A stretch of DNA of 64,000 bases from Xanthomonas hortorum pv. pelargonii (GTDB lineage: Bacteria > Pseudomonadota > Gammaproteobacteria > Xanthomonadales > Xanthomonadaceae), in contig NZ_CP098604.1 of assembly GCF_024499015.1 (NCBI RefSeq), positions 744,001-808,000 on the forward strand. Reading direction: 5' to 3'. This document shows positions 25,332 to 33,404 of this stretch, piece by piece (position 1 is the stretch's first letter; each line of letters starts with the position of its first letter). The notes under the pieces were generated by a model. That model made no database searches. It worked only from the letters and a program-made list of their open reading frames with translations, and was not told where the DNA came from. Position numbers and translations under genes: made by a program.

Positions 25332-26600
25332 ATGGAACAGACGCATGCACTCGCCGACCTGACGCAAGCTGCCAACGGGCAACAGCCCGCCGCAATGAAT
25401 GCCTTGGCACAGGCGCTGGTGCGCGCCGGGCAGACCGAGCAGGCCTTGGTCTGGTACACACGGGGCGCGGCCGCCGGCGATCCCACTGCACTGATCGAAG
25501 CCGGGCGCATGCTGGCCTACGGTATCGGTTGCGATGTGGATAGTGCCCAGACGCTGGCGCACTGGCAGCAGGCCGAGCGCCAGGACTCCGCAGCAGCACG
25601 TTATCTGCTGGCAACGCTGGCGGTCACCGACACCCCGTTGGCGCTGGCGCCGCAGGCATACGCGCAACTGCACGCCGCAGCCTTGGCCGACTACCCACTC
25701 GCACTCCGCGCACTGGCCATCCAGCACGGCCGCATCGATCACCCGCAACAGCAACGCCGCTGCGTCGCCCTGCTGGAGCGCGCCGCCGCAGGCGGCGATG
25801 CGCTGGCGGCCGCACTGCTGGCAGAGCGCTTGCTGCGCGGCGAAGGCGTCCCGCCGCAGCCTGAGGCCGCGGCGCAGCTGTTGCGGCAATTGCAACCCTT
25901 GGGCATCGCCGCACTGCCCGATGTGCGGATCCCGCCACCCGATCCCGGTGGCGACCCCGTTGGCGACGAGGACCACATCAGTTTCGCGCCCCAAAGAAAC
26001 GTGACGACGCGGCGCCACGACGCGCCCATGATCGAGGAAGTCTCCGCTGTGCTGTCTGTCGACGAATGCCGCTTGCTGATGCTGCTGGCACGGCCGCATC
26101 TGCGTGCTTCGCAGGTGGTGGACCCCAACGATGCGAGCACGCACCGAACGCCGATCCGCACCAGCCGCGGCGCCACGCTGGATCCGATCCTCGAAGACTT
26201 CGCTGCACGTGCAGCGCAGGCGCGCGTGGCGGCCTGCGCGCAGCTGCCGTTGACCCACGCCGAAGCGCTGTCGGTGCTGTGCTACGCGCCGGGCGAGCAC
26301 TACCGCGCCCATCGCGACTACCTGCCGCCCGGCACGATCGCCGCAGACCACCCTGGCGCCGGCAATCGGCTGCGCACCGCATGCGTCTATCTCAACGCTG
26401 TCGGCGCAGGCGGCGAAACCGAGTTCCCTGTTGCTGGCATCCGGGTACAGCCGCGTGCCGGGTCAGTGGTGTGCTTCGACAACCTGCAGGCCGATGGCCG
26501 CCCCGATCCCGATTCGCTGCACGCCGGCCTACCGGTCACCACGGGCAGCAAATGGCTGGGAACCTTGTGGTTTCGGCAGCAGCGTTATCGGCATTGGTGA
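25332..26600 (+). CDS. Sel1-like repeat protein fused to a prolyl-4-hydroxylase-type 2OG-Fe(II) oxygenase
   Basis: A 422-residue protein. Residues about 5-195 are short alpha-hairpin repeats of Sel1/TPR type (A-M-N-A-L-A-Q-A-L-V-R-A-G; A-L-V-W-Y-T-R-G-A-A-A-G-D-P-T-A; G-D-A-L-A-A-A-L-L-A-E-R-L-L-R-G-E-G-V). Residues about 225-420 are a P4Hc domain: iron ligands H327 and D329 in Y-R-A-H-R-D-Y, H397 in D-S-L-H-A-G, and K407 in G-S-K-W-L-G-T-L-W for 2-oxoglutarate. It should hydroxylate a protein or small substrate bound by the repeats; the target is unknown. AGGA lies 7 bases before the ATG. Confidence 0.88.
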   Translation: MEQTHALADLTQAANGQQPAAMNALAQALVRAGQTEQALVWYTRGAAAGDPTALIEAGRMLAYGIGCDVDSAQTLAHWQQAERQDSAAARYLLATLAVTDTPLALAPQAYAQLHAAALADYPLALRALAIQHGRIDHPQQQRRCVALLERAAAGGDALAAALLAERLLRGEGVPPQPEAAAQLLRQLQPLGIAALPDVRIPPPDPGGDPVGDEDHISFAPQRNVTTRRHDAPMIEEVSAVLSVDECRLLMLLARPHLRASQVVDPNDASTHRTPIRTSRGATLDPILEDFAARAAQARVAACAQLPLTHAEALSVLCYAPGEHYRAHRDYLPPGTIAADHPGAGNRLRTACVYLNAVGAGGETEFPVAGIRVQPRAGSVVCFDNLQADGRPDPDSLHAGLPVTTGSKWLGTLWFRQQRYRHW

Positions 26601-26756
26601 ACAGATTCATACACAAGCCCCTACCGACGTGGTTTAAAATGTTGCAGCGCGACGTGATCGGACAGGGTCTGCAGACGTCGCGTTTTTTGTTTCCCATTGC
26701 ACGGGTCCAGACCCGGCCTCAGGGAAGGCACATCACGCAGCCCCGCGGAGCCTTCG

Positions 26757-27857
26757 ATGCTTTTCGAAACCCTCGATACCACCGGCCACGAGCAGGTGAT
26801 TTTCTGTCACAACCGCGACGCCGGCCTCAAAGCGATCATCGCCTTGCACAGCACCCGTCTCGGGCCAGCACTGGGCGGCGTGCGCATGCGCCCGTACCCC
26901 ACTAGCGAAGCGGCACTCGACGACGCGCTGCGGCTCAGCCGCACCATGACCTACAAGAACGCACTGGCCGGACTGAATGTCGGCGGCGGCAAGGCGGTGA
27001 TCATCGGCGACCCCAAGACCGACAAGTCCGAGGCGCTGTTCCGCGCGTTCGGCCGTTTTGTCGACACCCTGGGCGGGCGCTACATCACCTCCGAGGACGT
27101 GGGCACCGACGTCAACGACATGGAAAAGATCTACCTGGAGAGCGAGTACGTCACCGGCGTGCATCAGGTGCATCGCGGCTCCGGCGATCCCGCCCCGTTC
27201 ACCGCCTACGGCGCGCTGCAGGCGCTGATGGCCTCGCTCAATCGCAGGCTCGGCCATGAAGAAGTCGGCAAGTCCAGCATCGCGATCCAGGGCCTGGGCC
27301 ATATCGGCATGGAGCTGGTGAAGCTGCTCAAGGAACGCGGCGCAAAACTATATGTAACCGATCTGAACCCGGCGCTGGTGGACCGCGCAGTGGCCGAATA
27401 CGGCGCCGAAGCCGTGCGTGTGGACGAGATCTACGAAGTTCCGGCCGATGTGTTCGCGCCGTGCGCGCTGGAAGGCGCGATCAACGAACAGACCCTGCCA
27501 CGGCTCAAGGCCAAGATCATTTGCGGCACCGCCAACAACCAGCTCGCCAGCGCCGCCATCGGGCAAGAGTTGCACAAGCGCGGCATCCTGTACGCACCCG
27601 ATTATGTGGTCAATGCCGGCGGCGTGATGAATGTGTCGCTGGAGATCGACGGCTACAACCGCGAGCGCGCGATGCGGCTGATCCGCAGCATCTATCACAA
27701 TCTGGAAAAGGTGTTCGATCTGTCCACGCAGCTGGGCGTACCGCCGCAGCAGGCAGCCGATCAGATCGCCGAAACGCGCATCGAGGCCATCAGCAAGCTC
27801 AAATTGCCGCTGGGCCGCACCGCACCGCGCTTTTTGCACAAGCTGCGCGGCGAGTGA
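26757..27857 (+). CDS. Glu/Leu/Phe/Val dehydrogenase (leucine dehydrogenase-like)
   Basis: A 366-residue NAD-dependent amino-acid dehydrogenase. G-P-A-L-G-G-V-R at 36-43, K67 in M-T-Y-K-N-A and K79 in V-G-G-G-K-A are the substrate-binding and catalytic lysines; S-E-D-V-G-T follows; and G-L-G-H-I-G-M-E-L-V near 181-190 is the Rossmann loop. The length and motifs fit the Leu/Val/Phe dehydrogenase branch, which deaminates branched-chain amino acids to keto acids. That could supply branched starters for Xanthomonas iso-fatty acids, which is inference. GGAG lies 6 bases before the ATG. A stem-loop follows. Confidence 0.9.
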   Translation: MLFETLDTTGHEQVIFCHNRDAGLKAIIALHSTRLGPALGGVRMRPYPTSEAALDDALRLSRTMTYKNALAGLNVGGGKAVIIGDPKTDKSEALFRAFGRFVDTLGGRYITSEDVGTDVNDMEKIYLESEYVTGVHQVHRGSGDPAPFTAYGALQALMASLNRRLGHEEVGKSSIAIQGLGHIGMELVKLLKERGAKLYVTDLNPALVDRAVAEYGAEAVRVDEIYEVPADVFAPCALEGAINEQTLPRLKAKIICGTANNQLASAAIGQELHKRGILYAPDYVVNAGGVMNVSLEIDGYNRERAMRLIRSIYHNLEKVFDLSTQLGVPPQQAADQIAETRIEAISKLKLPLGRTAPRFLHKLRGE

Positions 27858-27860
27858 TCC

Positions 27861-27890
27861 GCATGCCCAGGCAGCAGTGCCTGGGCATGC
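27861..27890. terminator. Stem-loop terminator between converging genes
   Basis: A perfect 13-bp stem (27861-27873 with 27878-27890) with a GCAG loop, 3 bases after the dehydrogenase stop and 10 bases before the autotransporter stop (minus strand). No T-run on either side, but the stem is very stable. Confidence 0.65.
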
Positions 27891-27900
27891 AGGACGCCGA

Positions 27901-30750
27901 TCAGAAATCGGCGCTGTAACGCAGGCTCAACGCGCGGTCGTCGCCGCGCTCGCCCACCCGCTGGTCGTAACCGAAACGCAGCTGGCTTTGATTACCGAAT
28001 GGTGCAGAAGCAGCGATGCCAAACAAACCACCCGAGCGCGCCGGCTGCATGCCGCGCAACGGCGCCCACGCATCCACACCGATGAAGCTGGCATCCAGCA
28101 TCAAGCCTTCGCTGCTCAATGCCTGCTGCCACTCGGCATAACCGCCCAACTGGATGCCGCGCCAGCGATATGCCGAACGCACACCGGCCAGCACCTGGGT
28201 GCGCGAGGAGGTGCTGGCATCGGCACGCAGGCCGAAGCCGTCGCCACCGCTTTCGCGAAAACCTTCGCTACGCAGCCGCACATAATCCAGGCCCATGTAC
28301 GGCGTCAGCGTTGTGCGTGCACCGCCCCAGCGATAGCCGGTTTCCAGGTTGCCGCTGAGGTAACTGCCGCTGTAGTCGCTGAAGGCGCTGCTGCGGTCTT
28401 CGCCGAACTGCAGGCTGCGCTCGATCTGCCGATCGACATTGCCGAAACCCAGCTGACCCAGCGTGTAGGCCGAGCCCAGCGTGGTGCCCCAGTACAGCTG
28501 ACCTTGCACCTGACGATCGCGCCCACGTGCACCATCCAGATCGCCCAGGCTGTTGGAGCGCGTTTCGCCGAAGGCAAAACCCGCGACCGCGCCGGAGGCC
28601 AGGCGCAGATCATTCCCCATCATCCAGCCGGAGGTGGCGAATCCGGACGTGGTCACCCCGCCCTCGCCCGGCCCGCCGAGCGCACGTTGCCAGACGCCGA
28701 GCATGCGCGGCTGCTGCGACAAGCCATCGAAATGCGCCGCCAACGCACGCCGGCCCAGATCGATGGTGTCGAAGGTCATCGCTGCGGAAGCCGCATGCGC
28801 ACGACCGGACAGACTGCGCAACGAATCGGCGGCAGCCTTCGCATTCGGCGATTGCTGCAACGCCGCTGCGGCGCGAATGAAGCCGTTGCTGATCGCGCCG
28901 CTGCCTTGGAACTGCTGCGCATCCACCTGCTGGAACGCCTGCTCGACACGCACTGCCGAATCCATCGACGCAGTGCCGATGACGCCCAGCGTTGCCGCGA
29001 CTGCAGTGACATCCATGCGCCGCAACGTCAGATACGCGCTATTGCTGTCGTAGCTCAGATTGGCATCGAGGAAGGTCACTGCCGGCCCGTTGCTGAGCGA
29101 ATCGAACCGACCCTGCAGCCCGTTGGTGGCTTGCAGCAAGGTGTAGGTGTTGTTGTCGATCACGTAATCGCGCCGGCCGAGCACTTGCAGATCGCCTGCA
29201 ATCGTCGCGGTGCCCGCAACGTTCAAACGATCGCCGACGTTCAAGGCCAGACGGCCATCACCCGCCTGGGTGTAATTGCCGGTGACAGACAGCGCCGCAC
29301 TGTTGACCTGCAGCGTGCCGGCATTGTTCACCGTTCCACCGATCCTGCCGGCACCGACCAGCCTGGCGCCATTGGCAATGCCCACGCGCGCACTCTGCAG
29401 ACTGGCCGTCTGCAAGATGCCACCGAGCACCTGGGTGTCGCCGGCAAAGGTGTTGGCATCGCTACTCAACACCAAGGTACCGGTCCCACGCTTGGTCAGC
29501 CCACCGCTGCCGCTGATGTCGTTGGCCCAGGTCGAACGCAAGGTATTGACGGTGACATCCACCGTCCCCCAATCGAAACGTGCCGGTCCCAGCACCGCCT
29601 TGCCGACATTGAGCAAGCCGTAGCCAAACGTCGGATCGACGCCCGCTGCGCCCAGATCGGTGGCAGTTCCCAGCAAGGTCTGGCGCACCAGATCATTGTT
29701 GAAATACGGAAACGCCTCCCACACCAGTGCGGCTGCACCGGACACCAGCGGCGCGGCAAACGAGGTGCCGCTGCCATAGAAATAACGGATGTTGCTGGCG
29801 GTGGCATCGGGGTGGAGAAACATCGAGGTGCCCGGCGCCACCAGGCAATAACGCATCGCAACGCCGCAGGCATTGGAGTACGAGGCCAGCTGCGTGGGAT
29901 TGGCGGTATCCAGCGCGGCGACCACCAACCAGCCGCGTTCCAGATCGGCGGCCGGCAGCGTTCCATTCGGGCCCAACTGACTGGGCAGCGCCGCAGTGTC
30001 GGAGGGTTCCGGTCTTGATTCATTCCCCGACGCAAACACCACCAGCCCATCGTTGCCTATGATGAAAGGCCGGTATTCCTGCGCAATCTGATTGGTCACC
30101 GCCGGGTCGTTCCAATACAGCCCGCCCCACGAATTATTCATGATGCGCACGCCTGCGCTGATCAGGTCGGCATGCACGCCGGCCAGTCCAAGCGGGCCAT
30201 CGACCTCATTGCCTTCGCCGCTATCGTCATCGTCCGGCGCTTCATCGCTGATGATGCGTGCGGACACCAGGCCTGCGCCGCTGGCGATGCCGCCCGGCCA
30301 CTGCCCCACTGCACGCCCGGCCGCCAGCTGCGCCACCACGGTGCCGTGGCCCACCACATCGCCCGCAGCGACATTGTTGGTGCGCGGATCGACATAGATG
30401 AAGCTGTCGCTGACCCGCCCCTGCAAGGCCGGATGATTGGTATTGATGCCGGTATCGATCACGCCGATGCGATACCCCGCACCGGTGAACCCCAACGCCT
30501 GCGCGGCGCGCGCATTGGTCAGCGTCAGATGCGCGTCGAATGCGGGTTCCGGTGTCGTCGGCGGTGCCACTACCGGCGGTGGCGGTGGCGGCGGTGAGGT
30601 TGGCGGCGGTGGTGGCGGTGGCGAGGTCGGTGGCGGTGCAGTCGGTGTGGTCGGACGAATGCCGCCACCACCTCCACCGCCGCCACACGCGGTCAACGCC
30701 ACAGCCAACGCCGAGGCCAGGACAGTCCTGCCGACGTCTCTCTTCTTCAT
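27901..30750 (-). CDS. Autotransporter subtilisin-like serine protease with lipobox
   Basis: A 949-residue type V protein. An N-terminal signal ends in L19-T-A-C22, a signal-peptidase-II lipobox, so C22 may be lipidated. A poly-Gly stretch and two S-P(7) tracts (about 23-60) form a linker. The S8 peptidase domain (about 70-410) has D99 in V-I-D-T-G, H135 in V-G-H-G-T and S330 in G-T-S-F-A-A-P. A beta-helical passenger with W-A-N-D-I-S-G-S-G-G-L-T-K-R-G-T-G-T-L-V-L repeats follows, and a C-terminal autotransporter barrel ends in aromatic F. This is the secreted-protease type of Xanthomonas/Pseudomonas AprX/EprS-like autotransporters. The ATG at 30750 has GGAG 11 bases before it. Confidence 0.92.
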   Translation of the reverse strand: MKKRDVGRTVLASALAVALTACGGGGGGGGIRPTTPTAPPPTSPPPPPPPTSPPPPPPPVVAPPTTPEPAFDAHLTLTNARAAQALGFTGAGYRIGVIDTGINTNHPALQGRVSDSFIYVDPRTNNVAAGDVVGHGTVVAQLAAGRAVGQWPGGIASGAGLVSARIISDEAPDDDDSGEGNEVDGPLGLAGVHADLISAGVRIMNNSWGGLYWNDPAVTNQIAQEYRPFIIGNDGLVVFASGNESRPEPSDTAALPSQLGPNGTLPAADLERGWLVVAALDTANPTQLASYSNACGVAMRYCLVAPGTSMFLHPDATASNIRYFYGSGTSFAAPLVSGAAALVWEAFPYFNNDLVRQTLLGTATDLGAAGVDPTFGYGLLNVGKAVLGPARFDWGTVDVTVNTLRSTWANDISGSGGLTKRGTGTLVLSSDANTFAGDTQVLGGILQTASLQSARVGIANGARLVGAGRIGGTVNNAGTLQVNSAALSVTGNYTQAGDGRLALNVGDRLNVAGTATIAGDLQVLGRRDYVIDNNTYTLLQATNGLQGRFDSLSNGPAVTFLDANLSYDSNSAYLTLRRMDVTAVAATLGVIGTASMDSAVRVEQAFQQVDAQQFQGSGAISNGFIRAAAALQQSPNAKAAADSLRSLSGRAHAASAAMTFDTIDLGRRALAAHFDGLSQQPRMLGVWQRALGGPGEGGVTTSGFATSGWMMGNDLRLASGAVAGFAFGETRSNSLGDLDGARGRDRQVQGQLYWGTTLGSAYTLGQLGFGNVDRQIERSLQFGEDRSSAFSDYSGSYLSGNLETGYRWGGARTTLTPYMGLDYVRLRSEGFRESGGDGFGLRADASTSSRTQVLAGVRSAYRWRGIQLGGYAEWQQALSSEGLMLDASFIGVDAWAPLRGMQPARSGGLFGIAASAPFGNQSQLRFGYDQRVGERGDDRALSLRYSADF

Positions 30751-30923
30751 CTGAGTTGTTCTCCCCGAACCCATTCCATGGATAGGGCCCAATCCGGACC
30801 CGAACGAGGTCTTTATAACGCATCGTCACGCCACTGTCGCAGCTAACTGCGTAGCGCGTGTCGCGGCTGGCGCGAACGGAGTATGAGGCAGATAATCGTT
30901 TCACTTTAAACGGTATCTCCTCT

Positions 30924-32099
30924 ATGTCCGACATCGTCATCGTTGCTGCCAAACGCACTGCCATCGGCTCGTTCCTTGGCCAATTCAATGGCGTGCCGGC
31001 GCCCAAGCTTGCCGCCGCCGCGATCGAGGGTGCGCTGGCGCAAGCCGGGATCGCAGCGGCCGACATTTCAGAAGTCATCGTCGGCTGCGTGCTGCCGGCC
31101 AACCTCGGCCAGGCGCCTGCACGTCAGGCCGCGATTGCGGCAGGCATTCCCACTTCCACCGGCGCCACCACCATCAACAAGGTGTGCGGCTCGGGCATGA
31201 AGGCGATCATGTTCGGACACGATCTGATCAAGGCCGGCTCGGCCAGCATCGTGGTCGCCGGCGGCATGGAGTCGATGAGCAACGCGCCGCATCTGCTGCC
31301 CAACTCGCGCACCGGCAACCGCTACGGCAACTTCCAGGCAGTCGACCACATGGCCTGGGATGGTCTGACCAATCCGTACGACGGCCAGGCGATGGGCGTG
31401 TTCGGCGAAGCCACTGCGGAGAAGTTCGATTTCAGTCGCGCCGATCAGGATGCGTTCGCGATCGCCTCGGTCGAGCGTGCGCAGGCGGCGCAGCGCAGCG
31501 GCGCGTTCGCCGATGAAATCGTTCCGGTCACCGTGGCAACGCGCAAGGGCGAGGTCGTCGTGGACAGCGACGAGCAGCCCGGCAAATCCGATGTGGCCAA
31601 GATTCCGACCCTGAAGCCGGCTTTCAAGAAGGACGGCACCGTCACCGCCGCCAGTTCGTCGAGCATTTCCGACGGCGCGGCAATCACCATCCTGATGCGC
31701 GCAGACGATGCGCAACGTTGTGGCATCAGGCCGTTGGCGCGCATCGTGGGGCATGTCACCCACTCGCAGGAACCTGAGTGGTTCACCACCGCGCCGGTGG
31801 CCGCGATCCAGACCCTGGTCGGCAGGATCGGCTGGCATCTGGACGAGGTGGATCTGTTCGAAATCAACGAAGCGTTCGCGGTGGTACCGATGGTGCCGAT
31901 CAAGGAACTGGGCATCGCGCACGACAAGGTCAACGTGCATGGCGGCGCCTGCGCACTCGGTCATCCGATCGGCGCATCCGGTGCGCGCTTGGTGGTGACA
32001 TTGGTGAACGCGTTGCGCACGCGCGGCGGCAAGCGCGGAATCGCGACGCTGTGCATCGGCGGCGGCGAAGCGACTGCCATCGCTATCGAATTGATTTGA
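30924..32099 (+). CDS. Acetyl-CoA C-acetyltransferase (thiolase)
   Basis: A 391-residue thiolase with catalytic C88 in N-K-V-C-G-S-G, H347 in G-G-A-C-A-L-G-H-P-I-G-A-S-G and C377 in C-I-G-G-G. Size and motifs are those of biosynthetic acetoacetyl-CoA thiolase (PhaA/AtoB), which joins or splits acetyl-CoA and acetoacetyl-CoA. It is a single gene here without other beta-oxidation or PHB genes, so the pathway is open. The ATG at 30924 has no clear ribosome site in front. Confidence 0.92.
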   Translation: MSDIVIVAAKRTAIGSFLGQFNGVPAPKLAAAAIEGALAQAGIAAADISEVIVGCVLPANLGQAPARQAAIAAGIPTSTGATTINKVCGSGMKAIMFGHDLIKAGSASIVVAGGMESMSNAPHLLPNSRTGNRYGNFQAVDHMAWDGLTNPYDGQAMGVFGEATAEKFDFSRADQDAFAIASVERAQAAQRSGAFADEIVPVTVATRKGEVVVDSDEQPGKSDVAKIPTLKPAFKKDGTVTAASSSSISDGAAITILMRADDAQRCGIRPLARIVGHVTHSQEPEWFTTAPVAAIQTLVGRIGWHLDEVDLFEINEAFAVVPMVPIKELGIAHDKVNVHGGACALGHPIGASGARLVVTLVNALRTRGGKRGIATLCIGGGEATAIAIELI

Positions 32100-32141
32100 T
32101 TGTTTTTAACGGCGATTTTGCAAAACTGAATGCGCGCACGC

Positions 32142-32170
32142 TTGACACTAGTCTTGTGGCCGTCATCATG
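32142..32170 (+). promoter_or_regulatory. Candidate promoter of the alanine-rich lipoprotein gene
   Basis: A full TTGACA hexamer at 32142-32147 is followed 17 bases later by a weak -10 (A-T-C-A-T-G, 32165-32170), about 52 bases before the ATG at 32222. A complete -35 is rare in this GC-rich sequence; the -10 match is poor, so the call is tentative. Confidence 0.35.
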
Positions 32171-32221
32171 TCGGGGGCGCGCAATAGCGCGTTGCCTAAT
32201 CTAACGACGAGGATTGAAACA

Positions 32222-32563
32222 ATGACCATTAACAAGCTGCTGATCGCAATGGCTCTGGGCCTGGCCCTGACCGCTTGCTCGAAGCCGGAACAGGCTCAGG
32301 ACGCTGCTGCTTCGGCTAACGAAGCTGCTGCCGACGCTCAGACCGCTGCTGACCAGGCTGCTGCCTCGGGCTCGCAGTCGGCTGACGCCGCTCAGGCTGC
32401 TGCCAACACCGCTGCTGCTTCGGCTGACACCGCTGCTGACGCTGCCCAGGCTGCTTCCGGCGCCGCGACCGACGCTGCTGCTGATCAGGCTGCCGACGCT
32501 GCCAAGACGGCTGAAAACACCGCCGAAGCTGCTAAGGACACCGCCGAAGAAGCCAAGAAGTAA
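32222..32563 (+). CDS. Alanine-rich Lpp-like outer-membrane lipoprotein
   Basis: A 113-residue protein with a lipobox L16-T-A-C19 after a hydrophobic signal, and a mature part that is almost only A, D, Q, E, S, T and K in heptad-like order (A-A-x-x-A-A-D-x-A). This suggests a long helix or coiled coil as in Braun-type lipoproteins. Alanine is written with GCT far more than GCG, unlike the neighbours, a mark of strong expression. A strong terminator (32593-32623) follows. A second Ala-rich lipoprotein lies 257 bases downstream. Confidence 0.8.
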   Translation: MTINKLLIAMALGLALTACSKPEQAQDAAASANEAAADAQTAADQAAASGSQSADAAQAAANTAAASADTAADAAQAASGAATDAAADQAADAAKTAENTAEAAKDTAEEAKK

Positions 32564-32592
32564 TCACTTCTTAGCTCCAAGCGAGTTCGGAG

Positions 32593-32623
32593 AAAGCCGC
32601 TGGTTTCCAGCGGCTTTTTCTTT
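32593..32623 (+). terminator. Rho-independent terminator
   Basis: An 11-bp perfect stem (32593-32603 with 32607-32617), 3-base T loop, followed by T-T-C-T-T-T. It lies 30 bases after the stop of the lipoprotein gene. Confidence 0.88.
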
Positions 32624-32820
32624 GCCTGAAATTTCTCCCGGAATCCGCCCCTGATCCGCCTGCACTGGATGCATCACGCGTCGCCATTAGACAAATGACT
32701 CGCCATCGCGTAGCGGCATGCCCGCCCGCGGCTGAATGGCCAGTGCGGCATTGACGCGCACTGCATTAGCTCCTGCATAAGCTCCGCGTTCCAACACCGG
32801 AACAGGAACAGGACCCACCC

Positions 32821-33147
32821 ATGAAGACGATCCGCATGCTGTCGTTGAGCGCCATTGCCGCCCTTACGCTCGCCGCCTGCCAAGGCCCTGATGCAGAGCA
32901 GGCGCGCCGCGATGCTGCATCCGCTGCCAAGCACGCTGCTGCTGCCACCGAGCAGGCCGCCGATCGCGCTGCCGTGCAGGCCAAGGCTGCCACTGCCGAC
33001 GCACGCGTTGCCGCTCGCGAACTGGCGGCCGATGCCAGCCGCGCAACCGCCAACGCCGCCGACGCCACCGCCGACAAGACCCGCGAGATGGCCAACAAGG
33101 CCGAGCAGAACGCCGACAAGCACGACGCAGAGCATCCGGAGCACTAA
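32821..33147 (+). CDS. Second alanine-rich lipoprotein
   Basis: A 108-residue protein with lipobox L17-A-A-C20 and a helical Ala-rich mature part (A-S-A-A-K-H-A-A-A-A-T-E-Q-A-A-D-R-A-A) ending in a charged tail K-H-D-A-E-H-P-E-H. It is related in design to the upstream protein, but alanine codons are the normal GC-rich mix and the tail is His-rich. CAGGA lies 9 bases before the ATG. A dispersed repeat begins right after the stop. Confidence 0.75.
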   Translation: MKTIRMLSLSAIAALTLAACQGPDAEQARRDAASAAKHAAAATEQAADRAAVQAKAATADARVAARELAADASRATANAADATADKTREMANKAEQNADKHDAEHPEH

Positions 33148-33204
33148 GAGCGACTGTCACAACGACTGCGCTCACCGCTAGGCGGGCACGGTCGGTGCTC
33201 GGAA
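33148..33204. repeat. Dispersed intergenic repeat, copy 1 (after lipoprotein stop)
   Basis: Starts GAGCGACTGTCACAAC directly after a TAA and continues to G-G-C-G-G-G-C...G-C-T-C-G-G-A-A. A similar stretch follows the stop at 51583 (51584-51643). Both lie in the same position relative to a TAA stop. Confidence 0.55.
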
Positions 33205-33217
33205 AGCGCCATGTATC

Positions 33218-33351
33218 ACGCACACGCCGGCTCTTCTGCGCCGTTCGTGCCACCAAGGACCGCCGGCCGCGCTTGTCAGCCACTCCGAAACACCGCGTGA
33301 CCCCGTTGGCACTTTACGCACGCGCCGGCTTTATCGAGCCGGCGTGTGCGT
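33218..33351. repeat. Inverted repeat pair flanking an intergenic stretch
   Basis: A 15-base segment at 33218-33232 recurs exactly in inverted form at 33337-33351; the latter also pairs with an adjacent copy at 33316-33330 (one G-T pair, 6-base loop). This gives an alternative choice of hairpins upstream of the diguanylate cyclase gene. Confidence 0.55.
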
Positions 33352-33404
33352 TTGTCGGCGGCAGAAAGCGCATGTTGTCGAACACGGCAGGCTAGCATCG
33401 GCGC

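Noticed and set aside
27877..30018. 713-codon open frame on the plus strand
   Set aside because: Antisense to the autotransporter gene; composition is typical of a GC-rich shadow frame.
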